Shown here piece by piece: positions 1-13,412 of a stretch of DNA of 64,000 bases. Numbering within the stretch: position 1 is the stretch's first letter; every line of letters starts with the position of its first letter. The DNA is from Amaranthus tricolor. Lineage: Eukaryota > Streptophyta > Magnoliopsida > Caryophyllales > Amaranthaceae. A program made the translations under genes and the position numbers. Below the pieces are notes generated by a model. That model made no database searches. It was not told the DNA's origin and worked only from the letters and a program-made list of their open reading frames with translations. The stretch spans positions 39,515,875-39,579,874 of the forward strand of contig NC_080048.1 of the NCBI RefSeq assembly GCF_026212465.1, read 5' to 3'.

Positions 1-790
1 GTGTAATGTAACACAGACCCTTCTCATATATTGACTTATAATATCATATCAAGAAATCAACTAAACCAAAATCTTAAATTGATAACCGAAACTCAAAATA
101 TATTATATAATCTATCAATATCACCCCTTAAAAATAATTATATACAAACTCATAATGATAACAAATACTCCATATGCTTACAAGTTACAACTATCAAATC
201 AAATAAGACTTAAAATGATAATTTTACGGTGCTCACACTAATACTTTAAAAAATGATCTTACATAGACATAATTTGATCATTTAGATTTCAAAAAGTGAT
301 TATTAGCAAAGTCATCGCATACTAATATTATATACAAGTTACTACTACTAATAATATATACTTACAATATTCAAATAATAGCTCATACTATAATTTTATA
401 ATGCGTATATTATGATATTAAATTAATACTAAATTATATATAGACAAAATTTAATAGTTAGACTCTAAGATAATAATCAATAAAAGTTCATCGTTGTTGT
501 TCATTTTTGATGTCATGCTTTATCCTCTTCTTGTTTTTTCATTAGTAATAGTATATTTTTTCTATAAATTCAACGAGTCTATAACAAAATAGAAAAATTA
601 AATTCAATATTTTAAACACAAACATAAAAAAGTTAACAATCATTTTTTTGGCTGTTTAATTTTTAAAAAACTATGTAAGTTCTTATATTTTTTTTTAAAA
701 AAAAACCCTTATATGGAATTTGCCCAATTTGGCAACAAAATCCCCAATATAATTCACCCAAAGTTGACTAAAATATTAAATTAGTCAACG
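1..790. other. AT-rich intergenic sequence upstream of TPST
   Basis: No gene is visible. The only open frames are short, AT-rich and without recognisable motifs. The last part, up to about 790, would include the promoter of the sulfotransferase gene, but I could not place a TATA box with confidence. Confidence 0.6.
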
Positions 791-1276
791 GAGTTGACAT
801 CCAGAGTGGACTCCATTCTCAAATTCCTGCCATTACTCCATTCCTTTCCAACCAGGAAGCTTCATTTCCCTTTTGGTCTCCATTCCTCTCTCTATTCTTT
901 CAGTGTAAAACCCAATTGGCGATTGGCCCCCACAATTATCGGGTACCAAACCAATTGTTCTTCTTCCGGTCTGGTACTTGCCCCGACACACCTTCACTTT
1001 CTCACTATTTTTTTGCAAGCACAAGATTCCGGCATTCCATACTCTTGTTTACTTGTTTTCCATTTATGTAATTTTGTTTTTCCTTTTAAATTTAGGGTTC
1101 TTTCACTCAGATCTTTTGCTTCCCCAGTTTGATCAGTTTGGTAACTTTTGCTTCTAATTGGTATTGATTTTATGGAGAAATTTGGTTGAATTTTAGTTTT
1201 GATTATTTTAAGTGTTGTACTTATGATTGCTTAATCTGTTTGTTTCAGAAATCAACTGGGTTCTTGCTGGAGTTTG

Positions 1277-4200
1277 ATGGGGTCAATTCTAAAATGGGTT
1301 TTTCCGTTAATGATTATTGGATCAGGTATTGTGCTGTTGCTGCTTTTACTTTTTCTTTGCTATTCTTGATTTTTATTCTGAAATTGTATGCAAGTGCAAT
1401 AGTTAATGGTGTTTTAATTTGGGGAATTATAATATATTTCTGCCAACAAGAGAGACCATGGCTGTGTACCGGATCATTTGTTTTATATGCAGTTTATTCT
1501 CGCTTATGCAACAGCCTTATCTCTTTTGATAAGGGTATGGCCCGCTGTCATACACCCCATGATTGATTTTTTGTGTGGTATATACCGTATATGATGATGA
1601 TGATGATGAGCAAGAGGGAATCTAGGTGCGGGCGTGCCTTGGCTATAGCCCATGTCATTTGATTAAAACCTTGGTGATGTGGAATTTTGATACACATAAG
1701 TGACAACGGAGTTCGTTGAGCACAAATGGAGAGATGAGTGTTTGACCCACCATTTACTAACTAGATTCGCCGTGGTTTGCGAGAGTTGTTTAGATTTCAT
1801 ATTATATGAGCCTGTGTTGGTTCATGTAGCTGATTCCATATGTTGGGTTTAAGAATTCGATATTGATGTTGTTTTAGTTTGTGAAGTTGAAATTAGCAAC
1901 TAAAGTAACCTTGTAATATTGATTTAAAGTTTATATTTTCCTTCTTGAATGTTTTGTGTTTTAGAATTGCATAAGTTCGTTTCGGTATTTTCCGGGTGTT
2001 AATTGTTCTTTTCCCTTTTCAATTATCAGTGTTTCTGCTGGGGAATGTTTCTTCAACTAAGGATGACTACAAGCGCTGTGAACTTGCTGTAAACAAGTGG
2101 GCAACTTCTCAACTTAGTCAACCAGTTGATAATAAACATACTCTTCGTGATCTATTGTTTTTTCTACATGTACCAAGAACCGGAGGACGCACCTATTTTC
2201 ATTGGTAAATAACAAATGGTTGACTAAGGAACTTATTATAAATGTTGAGTTCAAATGGATTTTACCCAATCTTCTGCTTGCTTACAGTTTCTTGAAAAAG
2301 TTGTATGCGTCTCATTTGGAATGTCCTCGTTCTTATGACAAATTGCGGTTCAACCCACGGTATCATCTTTTGCATTTTCTTTTAATGTGTACCATGCTTT
2401 TTTATACTCTATGCTCTATCCTTAGCTTGTTATCGATGTTTTTTTATTTTATCATTATCTTTATTTTTATGTTAGGCATTAGAGCATTAATATTTACTTC
2501 TATGTTATCTTGGAGACATGCAGTTATATTCTTATTGTCTTCTATGCATTCCTTGCAGACATCCTTTCAATTTATGCCATTGATAATTTAATAATATGCT
2601 ACTGAAGGAAAGTAGCTACCATCTCTTTTGTATATTTGTTTTGGTTCATGTAATCCACCTCGACCCCCAAAGATTAAGACTCGGCATCGTTGTTGATTTG
2701 TTGTAGAGGTAAGTAGCTCTAAATTGTATTCCAGCAATGCTGAAAATAGTAGAACTTCCTTATGGGTCCTATCTAAATAGCTTTTACCTAGGATTTGGAT
2801 ATTGGAAATGATGAGGTTAGCTTGATGTATTGTAATGAGTGACCTGTATTTTCCTTTTCTCTGGTCAGTTGATCCTTCATCAAAGATGTTCTGTACAACA
2901 GTACAAGGCTCTAGGAAATTATGACCAGTAGATGTACAAATGAGTAGAACCATGAAAGCTTCAGTTTTGCATAACTCTGAAGTATGTTTCATGATAGAGA
3001 ACAAAAGTACCATCCCAAATCACGACCCATGTTACTTACTACCTTGTCTGGTTGAAATAGCCTCATTTGTAAATTGGGAGATTTTTAACAGAAGATAAGA
3101 ATTTAGTAATAAATGAAGAAAGAGAATGAATTGTGTGGATGACATTAAAAGAGAATTGAAATTTGTGTATGAGATTAAAAACAAGTGGAATGGTTTTCCA
3201 AATACAGAAATGAGGAAAAAAGAGTGGGACAACCTAAAATAGAAAATGAGGGAAATTGAGGGTGACGGAGGGAGTAGACTCTTCAATTGCTTTGCATACA
3301 CCAGTGGGACACTTGACATTCTGACATGGCAATGTAATCCTTACCGAACTCTTCAGTTGTCAAACCACTGCTCCAATTATCTTGAAAACATTTTTTTTAG
3401 AGTGGAAAATACAAATACAGGGATAAGAACCTCATGTGATTTGTGCTTGATGAAGGGCATCAGGATGAAATTTGACAAAAACTAGCAATAAAGTTAAGCT
3501 GAAACGTGTATTCACATGTTTGCACGTGAAGAGCTTGGGCAAAAATATTTCAGAAGCAGAAGTTTATTCAGTAAATGCTGTATTTCTACACTCGTGTCCA
3601 ATTAGTACAATGTACAGCGTGCCCAAATCTTAGCTTTGACCTGTCCCACACTTAAATTTGTAGTATGTACTCATATTCTCAACAATCAACACTCATAGCT
3701 GGAGTAACTTAACTTACGACAATGTCACAAAACATTTGATGAGGATAATAGATATGTTCCAGAGACAAAATTGATTGTTATCACCCACTTTTAAGGCAAA
3801 TAATGGCTGTGGTGTGAATTCTTTTTATATATTTGTGGCAATATCTAATATGGTTTTGATGGTGGGAGCTCAAACATCATATGCTATGAGTTGGACAAGT
3901 ACTTGAGATTAGTCTTACATCTTTAGATTCTTCTTTGCTATATGCATAGCTATTGATGTGATATGACTTGTGGCTCCAAGAATTTCATTTGTTGAATATT
4001 TGAGCTGTCAAGATCAATCATGCAAAGAGGATGGTGTACCCAAAGAGACGATTTCGTATGGGTATTCTACTAGACCTGTTCTGATGTAAAGAAGATTTAT
4101 TGGAAGAAATAACTTCCAGTGTGAAATAAAAACAATTGATGTTGGTACAAGCTCATACATGTTTCATTTTCTCATTCTATTCATATTCTTTTCAATGATT

Positions 4201-7200
4201 TCTTATATTCTTATCAACCCAATTGCTCTTTGTTAGTTATTGATGTTGGTACAAGCTCATACATGTCCCAGTGTCTTGTCTGATTGCGTTTTAGTCATGG
4301 TGTTTTAAGTATGAATGTACCCTCTATTTCCTTGCAGAAAAGCACATTGCAGGTTGTTAGTCACTCATGATGATTATAGCATGATGACCAAGCTTCCCAA
4401 GGAAAAAACGTCAGTGGTCACAATACTAAGAAACCCTGTTGATCGTGTATTTAGTACATACGAATTCTCAATTGAGGTAGCTGCTAGGTTTTTGGTGCAT
4501 CCTAATTTAACTTCTGCTACACAAATGGCTGGGCGTATACGAAAGAAAAACAATGTAGTTAGCACACTAGATATTTGGCCTTGGAAGTATTTGGTTCCAT
4601 GGATGAGAGAAGACCTTTTTTCCAGGGTATGATTAATATTTCTCCTTTTATCTTTATTAGTAATATGTCAAAGGTCATTATGCTGTTTGAATGTTTGTTC
4701 CTTGATTTTTCCATTTCAACTTGTAATTTGCTTAGGTAGATTTGGGCCTTTGGTGGAACAGTGAAAGTTAATATTATACTTACTAATAATAGTTTACAAG
4801 TATACTTCTCAATGATGTTTCACTTGCATTGAGCAAGGAACCTGATGATGTTATTCGAGAGTTTTTTTAATTGAATTATTGGTTTCTTTTGTTCTATTTA
4901 TGAACCTGATAATGTTATATTCATCATTTTCTTACATTATCAAATTTAGGGTAAATGCTTGATTGAGGGCCTCAAATTTTTAGATTTTGATGCTCTTGTT
5001 AACCTCTTGTTGATTCTTTGGTTTGTTTTTGATGTACAGAGAGATGCAAGGCTTGGTGACAACCTAAATCATGTTGTAGGTGAAAACTCATACAACATGC
5101 AAGACTATGCTATGCCTTTACATCAATACATCAAAGATCCAATAGCTTTAGATATCGTTCACAATGGAGCTACTTTTCAGGTGTATTTTCTTGGATCTTC
5201 ATTATCATTTCTTTTTCCATTGATGTTGTTGTTGCTGTAGTATTGTGGCTTGTGGGTCTTGTGTCTATGCTGTTTCTAATATGGAAATTAGCTTCATTCC
5301 GATGGTTTTGCCTAAGGATGAAATGCAAGGCTCCATGCTTGTTTGCTTTACTTTTAATTCTGATGCATGACTAGTGATAAAATCCTTGTGATTATATGTT
5401 GAACTACTGTAGTTTTGAAGGAAAAAAAAATCACCCCTTAAAATGTATTGTGTGTGCTTGCATTTCCACACGCGTATTCAGGCGGCATTGCTAGAGCCTA
5501 CGTACTTGAAATTACATACACAGAAAGCAAATTGCACCTGGTGGGGGTTAGGGTTAGACAAGTTATTCTTAGGGAGTCCAAAGCTCCAACATTGACAAGA
5601 TGACGTTGAAATTGTTTCTGAATTTCTGCAATTATACCCATTTTACTTCTGATGCTGAGTTGCGATGCTGCTATTAAACATCCTACATTGCAGACAACTG
5701 CAGCATACCCTTTATTTTTTTCCTAATTTTGTCATCAGTTTTATGCTGCGTGTTTAAAGAACTGCAGCATAAGTTACACAGCAGATGAGGTTTTTTCCAC
5801 TAGTGATGAGTATCCTAGGATCTCTTATACTCGGAATTTAGTGTTCCAGAAATTGCCAATTAGTTTGTTGGATTCTGATGTTTTTCCTTTTGTCTGGGAA
5901 AATCTCTTCCCTCCCTTTTCCAAACCTCACAAAGATTTGCAGTGTCTTTTCGTTGGGTTTTAGTCCTCTTTTGTGATCTTCTATTTGTGATTTACAATAT
6001 TGGATGTGTTTTTGTCTCTGTGCTTCTGATTTATGCTCTTGTTAGCATCTATACTGCAACTAAACTTGTCTCCACTACTCGCTGCAGGTTGCTGGGCTTA
6101 CAAATAACTCTAATTTAGCGGAGTCCCATGAAGTGCGCACTTGCGTTCAGAAGTATCATTCCCTGGGTACATCCGTACTAGAAGTGGCTAAGGTAGCATG
6201 ATTTCTTTGACGTTTTCACAGCTGGTGCAGTCCCATTTTGTCTAATTTTTTTCTAACTTTTCAGAGGAGATTGGATAACATGTTGTATGTTGGACTAACT
6301 GAGGACCATAAAGGATCTGCAACAACATTCGCACATGTAGTTGGTGCTCAGGTCATTTCTCAGTTAGTAGGGTTAAATTCTAGCACGGAATATCAAGCTA
6401 ACAATATTACAGGTCAGTTATATGAAAGCGTTTGTTCCCTTTTGTGTGTGTGTGTGTGTGTGTTTGGAGGGGGTAACTGGGGGAGGGGGGCTCCGATTTT
6501 TCTCTACCATATATACACCATGCTGCAAACCAATTTCTATAAAGCAATAGTTTTCTGAGGCTGGAATCATCCTTGAATCTTGATATATTTAACTGTGAGA
6601 GATGGTAAAAACATTTTTCTCTTCTAGTATGCTCGTTTACCGACACTCCAAAAAAAGAGACAATAGTTGCCAGATCCTATAGGGAAAAGACATTTACCTT
6701 TTTTAGAATAAGTTTGTGTCCTGAACCACAAAATGCAAGATATTTCCATATGGAAAGCATTATCATTTTGGGAAGTAGGGGTGAGCTTCGGGAAAGACTA
6801 CTATGTATGAGATTCTATAGTGTTATAGGCAAATGCCAACTAGGGATGGCAACAGGTTGTCCAGATGGACCCGGATTCAAATCCGTTTTCTAAGGGATTA
6901 CCCATATCCGGATGTACACAAAACTATGTGGCTGGATTTTAATCACCTGTTATGTAGCTACCAATAGTAATCTTATAGTGATGTACATAAAAGTTTTTCT
7001 TGACACGATCTCATTTTGCAGAAGAAAGCTCGTCGCTTTCGGAGTTTGAATCTCAAAAAGGTCAACACAAGGTTAGTAGGAATGTTGTATGTACTACTTG
7101 AATTAAAGAACTGTTGAGTTATTTCAACGCTCCAAACTATCTGTAATGCAGAGTATCCCAAATCCAATTGTTAATAATCCAGGAACGGTTTCACCAGTGT

Positions 7201-8776
7201 TTGGAAAGACCAAAAAAAGTGTAAGCTTGCTCTTGTATTGTCATTTTCTTGGTAATTTGATTGTCCTATTCCGTCATTTCCATCTGATTGTTTTTCTAAA
7301 GCATAAAACTTTTCTGTGGTCACCCATTCAAAAGATGACTGTCGGAGAACTTATGAAAGCTTATGAAGGGTGCATTACCAATTTGCGGAAGTCACAGTCG
7401 CAGAGACGAATTAATTCCCTTAAGAGAATTTCTCCCGTCAACTATACAAAAGAGGTGTGCAATGACATGTATTTCCGTCATTACCTAGCTTTGTCGTAAT
7501 GCCGTGTTGATTTTGTTTAATATTGCATCAACGTAGTATCAAGTACATTGTTTTAGGCTGTAATGGCTGAGCAGAACGTTATTTGTATTGTATCGTCTGT
7601 AGGTTGTAGACAATAGTGTTCACTGACGCTTTAAGTTCACACATTACAGGCACGACACCAGGTACCTCAATCGGTGATTGAGCAGATAATTTCACTAAAT
7701 AGGCTTGATATGGAGCTTTACAAGTACGCTCAAAATATCTTTGATAGGCAACATGCACAAACAGTACAGAAGTTGGTAAGTTCCGTAATCTCACTTTCTT
7801 AATCATTTAGCATTTCTATTCTCAATGTACAATAAGAAAGAAAAGATTGTCGGAGTCTCATTTTATTGCTTTAAACTCAATTTTCTCAATGACACTAATC
7901 TTTTCTAGGCCATAGGTGGACAATGGATCGGGGTGTAGTTTTGCTGTATTTTCCACTTTTATGATTTTCGATAATATTATGCCTAATCCTTGTTTTCATC
8001 TTCTTGCAAGCTGCCACTGACCTTTTTTTATTGGGACTGGGTTGTTAATAACTTGACCTGAACCCGACCAAGAACGGACCCGACCCGGAACCCAACTATT
8101 TTGATAGGTCTAGTTGTTGTCAGTGTCACATGATTTGCTAATCGCCTCACGAATCGCGAATCGAAAAGGGCAAATTGTGGTCCATTTTAGGTTATTTTTG
8201 AAGCATTTTGAGCGAATTGCGAATTCAGATTGCGAACTAACTAGCAAATTATGTTACACTAGTTGTTGTTAATGGTGTATTAGGACTATGCAATCTATGC
8301 TAGTTGGCTCATCCATTATTTATTGGGTTTCGGCTTTTGACATTTTATTCCTATATATCATTTCATACCATAGGACTTGTCAAATAGAAGTAGTATAAGA
8401 AGTATTAGCCTATTTCTGCTGCATTTTTAAGAGCAGTTTGAAGGACACGATAGTTTCTCCATCCTTTTTACGCCGAAATCCCTCTGTTGAGTACAGGTTC
8501 TTTGTTTGTCTGTGACCCCCCATTGTTTTGAAGCGATACATGCATTTGGTTGAGTACCGCAGCTGATTTAGACTTCATTGATAAGCTATTCTCCCTTTTT
8601 AAATATAGTTCTATCGAACATTCATGTTGCAGGAAGGACAAGACAGCATCCTGATGAACGCATTCGGAGAAAAACCTTGTGAAAACATGTTTTTGATCAT
8701 GGCCATTGTTTCGGCGGTTCTAGTAGTATTATTATATGTAAATGCAAGAAGAAGAATGTTTAAAGTTAAGGTATGA
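1277..8776 (+). CDS. TPST: tyrosylprotein sulfotransferase (plant TPST)
   Basis: Plant TPST transfers sulfate from PAPS to tyrosines of secreted peptide precursors (PSK, PSY, RGF and CIF families) in the Golgi; this role is known from the family. Coding exons: 1277-1325, 2030-2204, 2288-2359, 4338-4626, 5040-5180, 6088-6192, 6265-6412, 7022-7071, 7152-7220, 7335-7454, 7650-7775, 8633-8776; phases join throughout to give 495 aa, close to the roughly 500 aa usual for the family. Visible in the protein: a signal peptide at residues 1-25; a conserved block FLHVPRTGGRTYFH at about 61-74, which I take as the PAPS-binding region; a run around RNPVDRVFSTYEF; and one C-terminal membrane helix at about 467-485 followed by a basic tail, the type I topology of plant TPSTs. 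The ATG at 1277 was chosen because only that frame enters exon 2 in phase; the nearby ATG at 1294 would hit a stop. A 5' leader intron (about 1141-1248) is likely. The 3' UTR probably runs to about 9.17 kb. Confidence 0.93.
3041..3274. repeat. degenerate Stowaway-like MITE in TPST intron 3
   Basis: The right end reads GACGGAGGGAG followed by TA, the signature terminus of plant Stowaway elements. Internal motifs resembling GTCCCACTC also fit on the minus strand. The left end is badly eroded (CTACCTTGTCT), so the boundary there is a guess. It lies inside the 2 kb intron between exons 3 and 4. Confidence 0.45.
6443..6463. repeat. (TG)n microsatellite
   Basis: About ten TG units, directly downstream of the donor site of TPST exon 7, within the intron. 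Confidence 0.9.
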
Positions 8777-10321
8777 TATATTAGCGAAACAAGGCAGGTG
8801 CCAAAATGTTTGTAGAGAAAGGAACGACACTGTGCAATGCGGCATCTGATGTTTTCGAGTTATGCAGCGGGCTTCAAAAATATTGAAGGGGCGTTAGCCG
8901 GCTAATGAAAACACCGTAGATTGGCCCTAAAGTATGATCAATGATGTATATCTAGCCCTTCTCTTCCAACTCTCAGTGAGACGATTTTCTTGGCTTTTGG
9001 GACTTTGATTTTTGAGGTCGACATTGATTTATTTGCTGCTCATTTTGCCCGAGTTCGTCGCAGCTGAGACAAAGACGTTTCTTCTTGCGGAAATCCTTTT
9101 CTAAGTCTAAACTGTGAGATTGAAATGTGTTGCTTAGACTTGAGCTCCACATAGAATGTAACTAGTTATACAATAGTTTTGCAAATTTGCAAAAGGGTAA
9201 TTGGGTTAACTAATTGTATCATTTTTCGGAATTGGTTTTATTTCGTACATCTTGGTTCAGCGTACATTGGTTGGGGGCATATGAGGTTCATACACGCAAG
9301 AGGAATCAAGGTTCGTGTTTGTCGATGTCATGTTTCGGTTCATTTGATCGATTACCATTTTAATGGGTAACATATAACACTGAAGCCTAACAAACGAGTT
9401 AGTTCAATATATACATAAAGATGAGTATTTGATCCATTTTATACTAGTATGTTGGATTCGTCACTACTTACATGAGTCACGGGATCTCAGGTCTTTAAGG
9501 TTGATCAGGCCACCATTGGGTATTTGCTATGGACAATAGTTGGAATGTCGAGTAAGGGTTATATCTCGAGAATGCAATATTCTTATTTTGGTACCTTTAT
9601 CAAGTAATCAGTATCATACCATGTCATACCATCATACTCGATAAATTGTGTTGAGACATAAGGTTGGGGTATATGACGCACAAACTATACCCATAACCCC
9701 TCCAAGTAAAGGACACCAGAGGGATGTTGTCAAAGAAACTTTCAAATAAAGAGTCCTGCTAGGAGCGGTTATGAAGTAATTAGTGTGTTTCGTTAAGCGT
9801 CAAAGGAAGAAATTCACAATTCATTTAAATTGTACGGAAAAAATGAGGCACAACAGTTGTGTATATTGACAAGGTGTGCATAATAGCATCAATAAGAGCA
9901 GGTCTGAAAGGCACATCACTTATTGCAAAAGGTATAAGGTACGACATAATTAGTATAGCAATAATAAATTTAATCAAGTCATTTTATAAGTTAAAACAAT
10001 TCTTTTACTAAGGCTTGTAGGTGTTAAATTAAGAATAATATAAATTTTAAGAGTGTTTGATTAGTTGAAATGGGTCAAATTAAGTATTTTAAGTAAAAAT
10101 TGTTTAAAAATGTGTATATGGATGATTTAAAATGCAAGGATTAGTAAAAACTAAATAAGTTAGTGATGTTTTTAAATTAAGTATTTTAAGTTCAAAAACT
10201 AACCTAATATCAAAATTTATGATTCAATTAGTGAATTCCTGTGACAGTGCATATAAGGCCACACCCATTCATATGGCTTATTACTTGAAGTAACATTACG
10301 AGAGAAATCACAAAAATACGG
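8777..10321. other. TPST 3' region and intergenic spacer
   Basis: The first few hundred bases are probably the TPST 3' UTR. The rest, up to the probable solo LTR, has no recognisable gene. A short frame at 9179-9370 has no motif and unusual composition for a protein, so I do not call it. Confidence 0.6.
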
Positions 10322-12644
10322 TGTAATAATCCGACTTACCGTTGACTGAGTAGACAGAGTCATCATGGGGTTTATTTTCCAAGAAACTTAAATCACACTT
10401 TCAAAACTTGAGCAAAAGAGTTACCAATTCTTTAACGTAACTAACTCAACTAATTCTCAAACCAAACATTTAACTAAAATACAAAGTAATCATAAAAATC
10501 ACTATAAAAGTCCAACATAACCAATACAATCTAGACTAATATACAATTTCCAAAGCCCAATACACAACTACAAAATTCTAACGTGCTCAGCTCAATTTAA
10601 CATCCTTGAAACTCTAATCAACTCCGCTATCCCATCGTTCCCGACCGGTTTCAAATTGTAAACAATCTAAAACATGGAAACAATAGGAAGTCAGGTTGAA
10701 TTGAATGAGAAGTAACAATCCAAAACAACAAAGCACAGTAATTCAAAACATAAGTTTAAAAGCAACATCAATTTCCTAAATCTATGTGCGCACAGGAAAT
10801 CTGGTTGAGAGGAACATCCATAGCTCTAAGGCTATATTACTCTCGGATGAGGCTAGTAAATATTTGAATGGCAATTCACCTCAAAATAGGGAGTACGGGA
10901 GATTTTCCCTCTGCTCCGTCAATGACCAGCTTGTGAGCTCGATCCATTAAGCATAACAATATCAGCAATAATCATTCATAACAAATTTGTCTCTAACATT
11001 ATAAAATTCACAGCTATAATAAAACCATTTTCAAAATTTTAGTCTGGCTAGATCCCTTTAAGGGACTGCTACTGCTCACCAAAAATGATTCAAGGAGCTA
11101 AATTTGGTTCTCCGCAATCACTAGAAAGGTTCCTCGATCATGTCGCCTCCTGAAGCATAACAAATCACAACATCATGAAAGAGTGTTCGATACAACTACA
11201 ATCTAGATCTATACAACTTATTGCACCTCCTCCTCCTAAGACTGCGACTTAATCAAAGATTATATATTATCATAACTAACTAATAAAATTATGAATGTTC
11301 TGATCTAGCTCCCAAATATACCATCAAGATTTTATAACGGCGATCTACAATTGTTCACCTTTTATTCAAGATTAACAATCTCCATAAATTTCCTTTGCAT
11401 TTTTAATCACAAGTAACATAGATATTTCAACCTGCCATTCCAAGGACCCTATATTTCAATCAAGATCACTAATTACCCCATTTTCATCACTTTCAATTAT
11501 TTCTCAACAAGGTCACTATTTAACGTTATTTATTCACCACCGCTATTCCTCAATATGCACATCTAGTTAACCACAAGATAAATATCCTAATCTATAATCA
11601 ATAGAACAGGTTAGTCCATCCAAGGTTATCAATTATCTTATATTTACCAACAAGTCTTAAACCTCAATATGCATAATTAAATAACTAAGCAAGTATTAAC
11701 AAAAATCTTGAAATAGGGAGATAATCTTCTTGATTAGTGATTCTTTGATGATAATGAATTAAAATAATGAAATCATAACATAATATAAAGGAAAAGAGTA
11801 AAGATATGCAAAGATATTAATGTAGAAATCAACAAAAGAATGAAGGATGATACCTCCTGGCCTTTTCGGTAATCAAGGCTGAAATCTTGCGATTCTCGTT
11901 CTAGTTTTCGAATCAAAAGAGGTAGCAAGGTTGTTGTTGTGTGCTTCAAAAATCAGGAGCAGGAAATGAGCGATGATTGTTGTTCTTGGATTGCCCTTAA
12001 AATCACAAAATAACGAATTAGGAGAGAAGGGTGACTGTACCCACTGTTGACGCCGCCTATTTGAGGAACAAGAACCTTACAGAGATGGTTAACGGTGAAT
12101 TTCGAAAAATCAAAACTAAAATGGGGAAGAGGATTGTTCAAGTGTTGAAGGATTCAACAAGAAAAGAAGCGTTTTCAACCCTAATTTCAGAGACGGAATG
12201 TCGTCAAGAAGAGGAAGAAGATCATACTTTTCAGATTTCAGAAAAGATTATCGAATTCCATGGAATTGTTGAGAGTTGAGACTAATTGGGAATTCACTTG
12301 TGTGATTGTTGCTGCATGTTCGAAAGTTTGGGGAAGAAGATGATTGAAGTTTTTGGTTGCCCTAATTTCGAGTATCAGGAAGGAAAGGGGTGTTTATTTT
12401 GATTTCTTTTTGGTCTCTGGTGGAGAGTGGAGTACTGGAGAAGGAAAATGAGAGTGTTTGTGTTGGTTCTTTTTAAGTGACTAAGAAAAGTAGGGATTTA
12501 GTTTTATGCACCAAAATAAAAGAAAAAAAAATGGAGGAGGGATTAAATTGAGAATATTTATATTATGTATATTTAAGGTTATTTTTCTACTAATAATTCT
12601 TTTAAATTTACTTGTCTTAAATTATTAATTTTTTGAATGTTACA
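10322..12644 (-). mobile_element. probable solo LTR (2.3 kb) of an LTR retrotransposon, inserted on the minus strand
   Basis: The block begins TGTAATAATCC and ends ATGTTACA, giving inverted TGTAAYA ends typical of plant gypsy LTRs. The 5-base flanks are TACGG and GCCGG, matching at three of five, so the target-site duplication is either eroded or my boundary is off. Read on the minus strand it has a CT-rich leader-like stretch near 12.3-12.5 kb and no coding potential for gag or pol. The length suits the long LTRs of some gypsy lineages. The lineage cannot be assigned without homology search. A plus-strand open frame at 12031-12279 is inside it and looks non-coding. Confidence 0.5.
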
Positions 12645-12945
12645 GCCGGTCTCTTGTCTCTCAAGTCTAATCCATTAAAACTTAATGCCTATTTAGTGTA
12701 TCCTTAATGTCTACTTATCGTATCCTTAATGCCTACTTACAATATCATTAATGACTACTTACAGTATCTGAAATGCTTACTTACAGTATCCTTAAATGCC
12801 TACTTATAGTATGTATAATGCCTACTTACATCATCCTTAATGCCTACTTACAATATGCTTAATGCACACTGAATAAGCGTGTAGTACTTACAATATTTTA
12901 AATGTCTACTTACAATAATTTTAATGCCTACCAAATAATTTATTC
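12645..12945. repeat. imperfect ~22-bp tandem repeat (TATCCTTAATGCCTACTTACAG)
   Basis: About a dozen degenerate copies of a roughly 22-base unit, preceded by GCCGGTCTCTTGTCTCTCAAG. A related tract, with a similar GTCTCTCAAGAGAC lead-in, lies at 41489-41618 inside a bounded element. This one therefore looks like part of a second, broken member of that element family, cut off by the adjacent probable solo LTR. Confidence 0.75.
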
Positions 12946-13412
12946 TATATTTTTTTTATAGTCTAACTTAATTAAAAATAATTTAAAAAAATGTGTGAAT
13001 AACAATTTTAATAGCAAACTCATATAGACTATATGTCATTTTCAAAATGTGATCTAGTGACTAGTAAAGCTTGTAGTTTTGCGCCTACCCCAACCCCTCA
13101 CCACATCAAAAACCACCATTTCTCTCTTTTTCTTGTTCCCCAATTTCCTTTCATCGATCTTATTTTCTTGTCCATACTTCTACTTCCTCTGTTCTCCCAC
13201 TTTCCCCAAATTTCAAAATCTAGGGTTTTTTCTTCTACCTTTCCCTCTCCTCCATACGTGATCTCCTCCGAAATCTAACTCCCTTTTATCTTTATCTTTT
13301 CACCTTGTGCTTTTTGTCTAAGTCAAATTTTGCAAATTGCTTGCTGTAGATCTGTCTTCCATTTTTAATCCAACTCAAGCTTGCTGTTCTTCTTTTTCAC
13401 TCGTTTGCCGCC

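Noticed and set aside
794..1132. 112-codon open frame upstream of TPST
   Set aside because: It lies in the likely 5' leader, has no recognisable domain, and the confirmed TPST start and phase begin downstream at 1277.
1294..1325. Alternative TPST start ATG at 1294
   Set aside because: With the good donor at 1326 it enters exon 2 in the wrong phase and reaches a stop at once.
6840..6960. TAGGGATGGCAA start of a hAT-like element
   Set aside because: Only one end is recognisable; the partner end was not found.
8035..8270. GAACCCGACC-rich and GAATCGCGAATCG stretches in TPST intron 11, with a weakly similar stretch near 49.4 kb
   Set aside because: They resemble hAT-type element interiors, but I could not define ends or a target duplication.
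12031..12279. Charged 82-codon frame
   Set aside because: It is inside the probable solo LTR and antisense to it; no family resemblance.
12645..12945. CRISPR-like repeat array
   Set aside because: Units are contiguous, degenerate and without spacers, in a plant nuclear genome.
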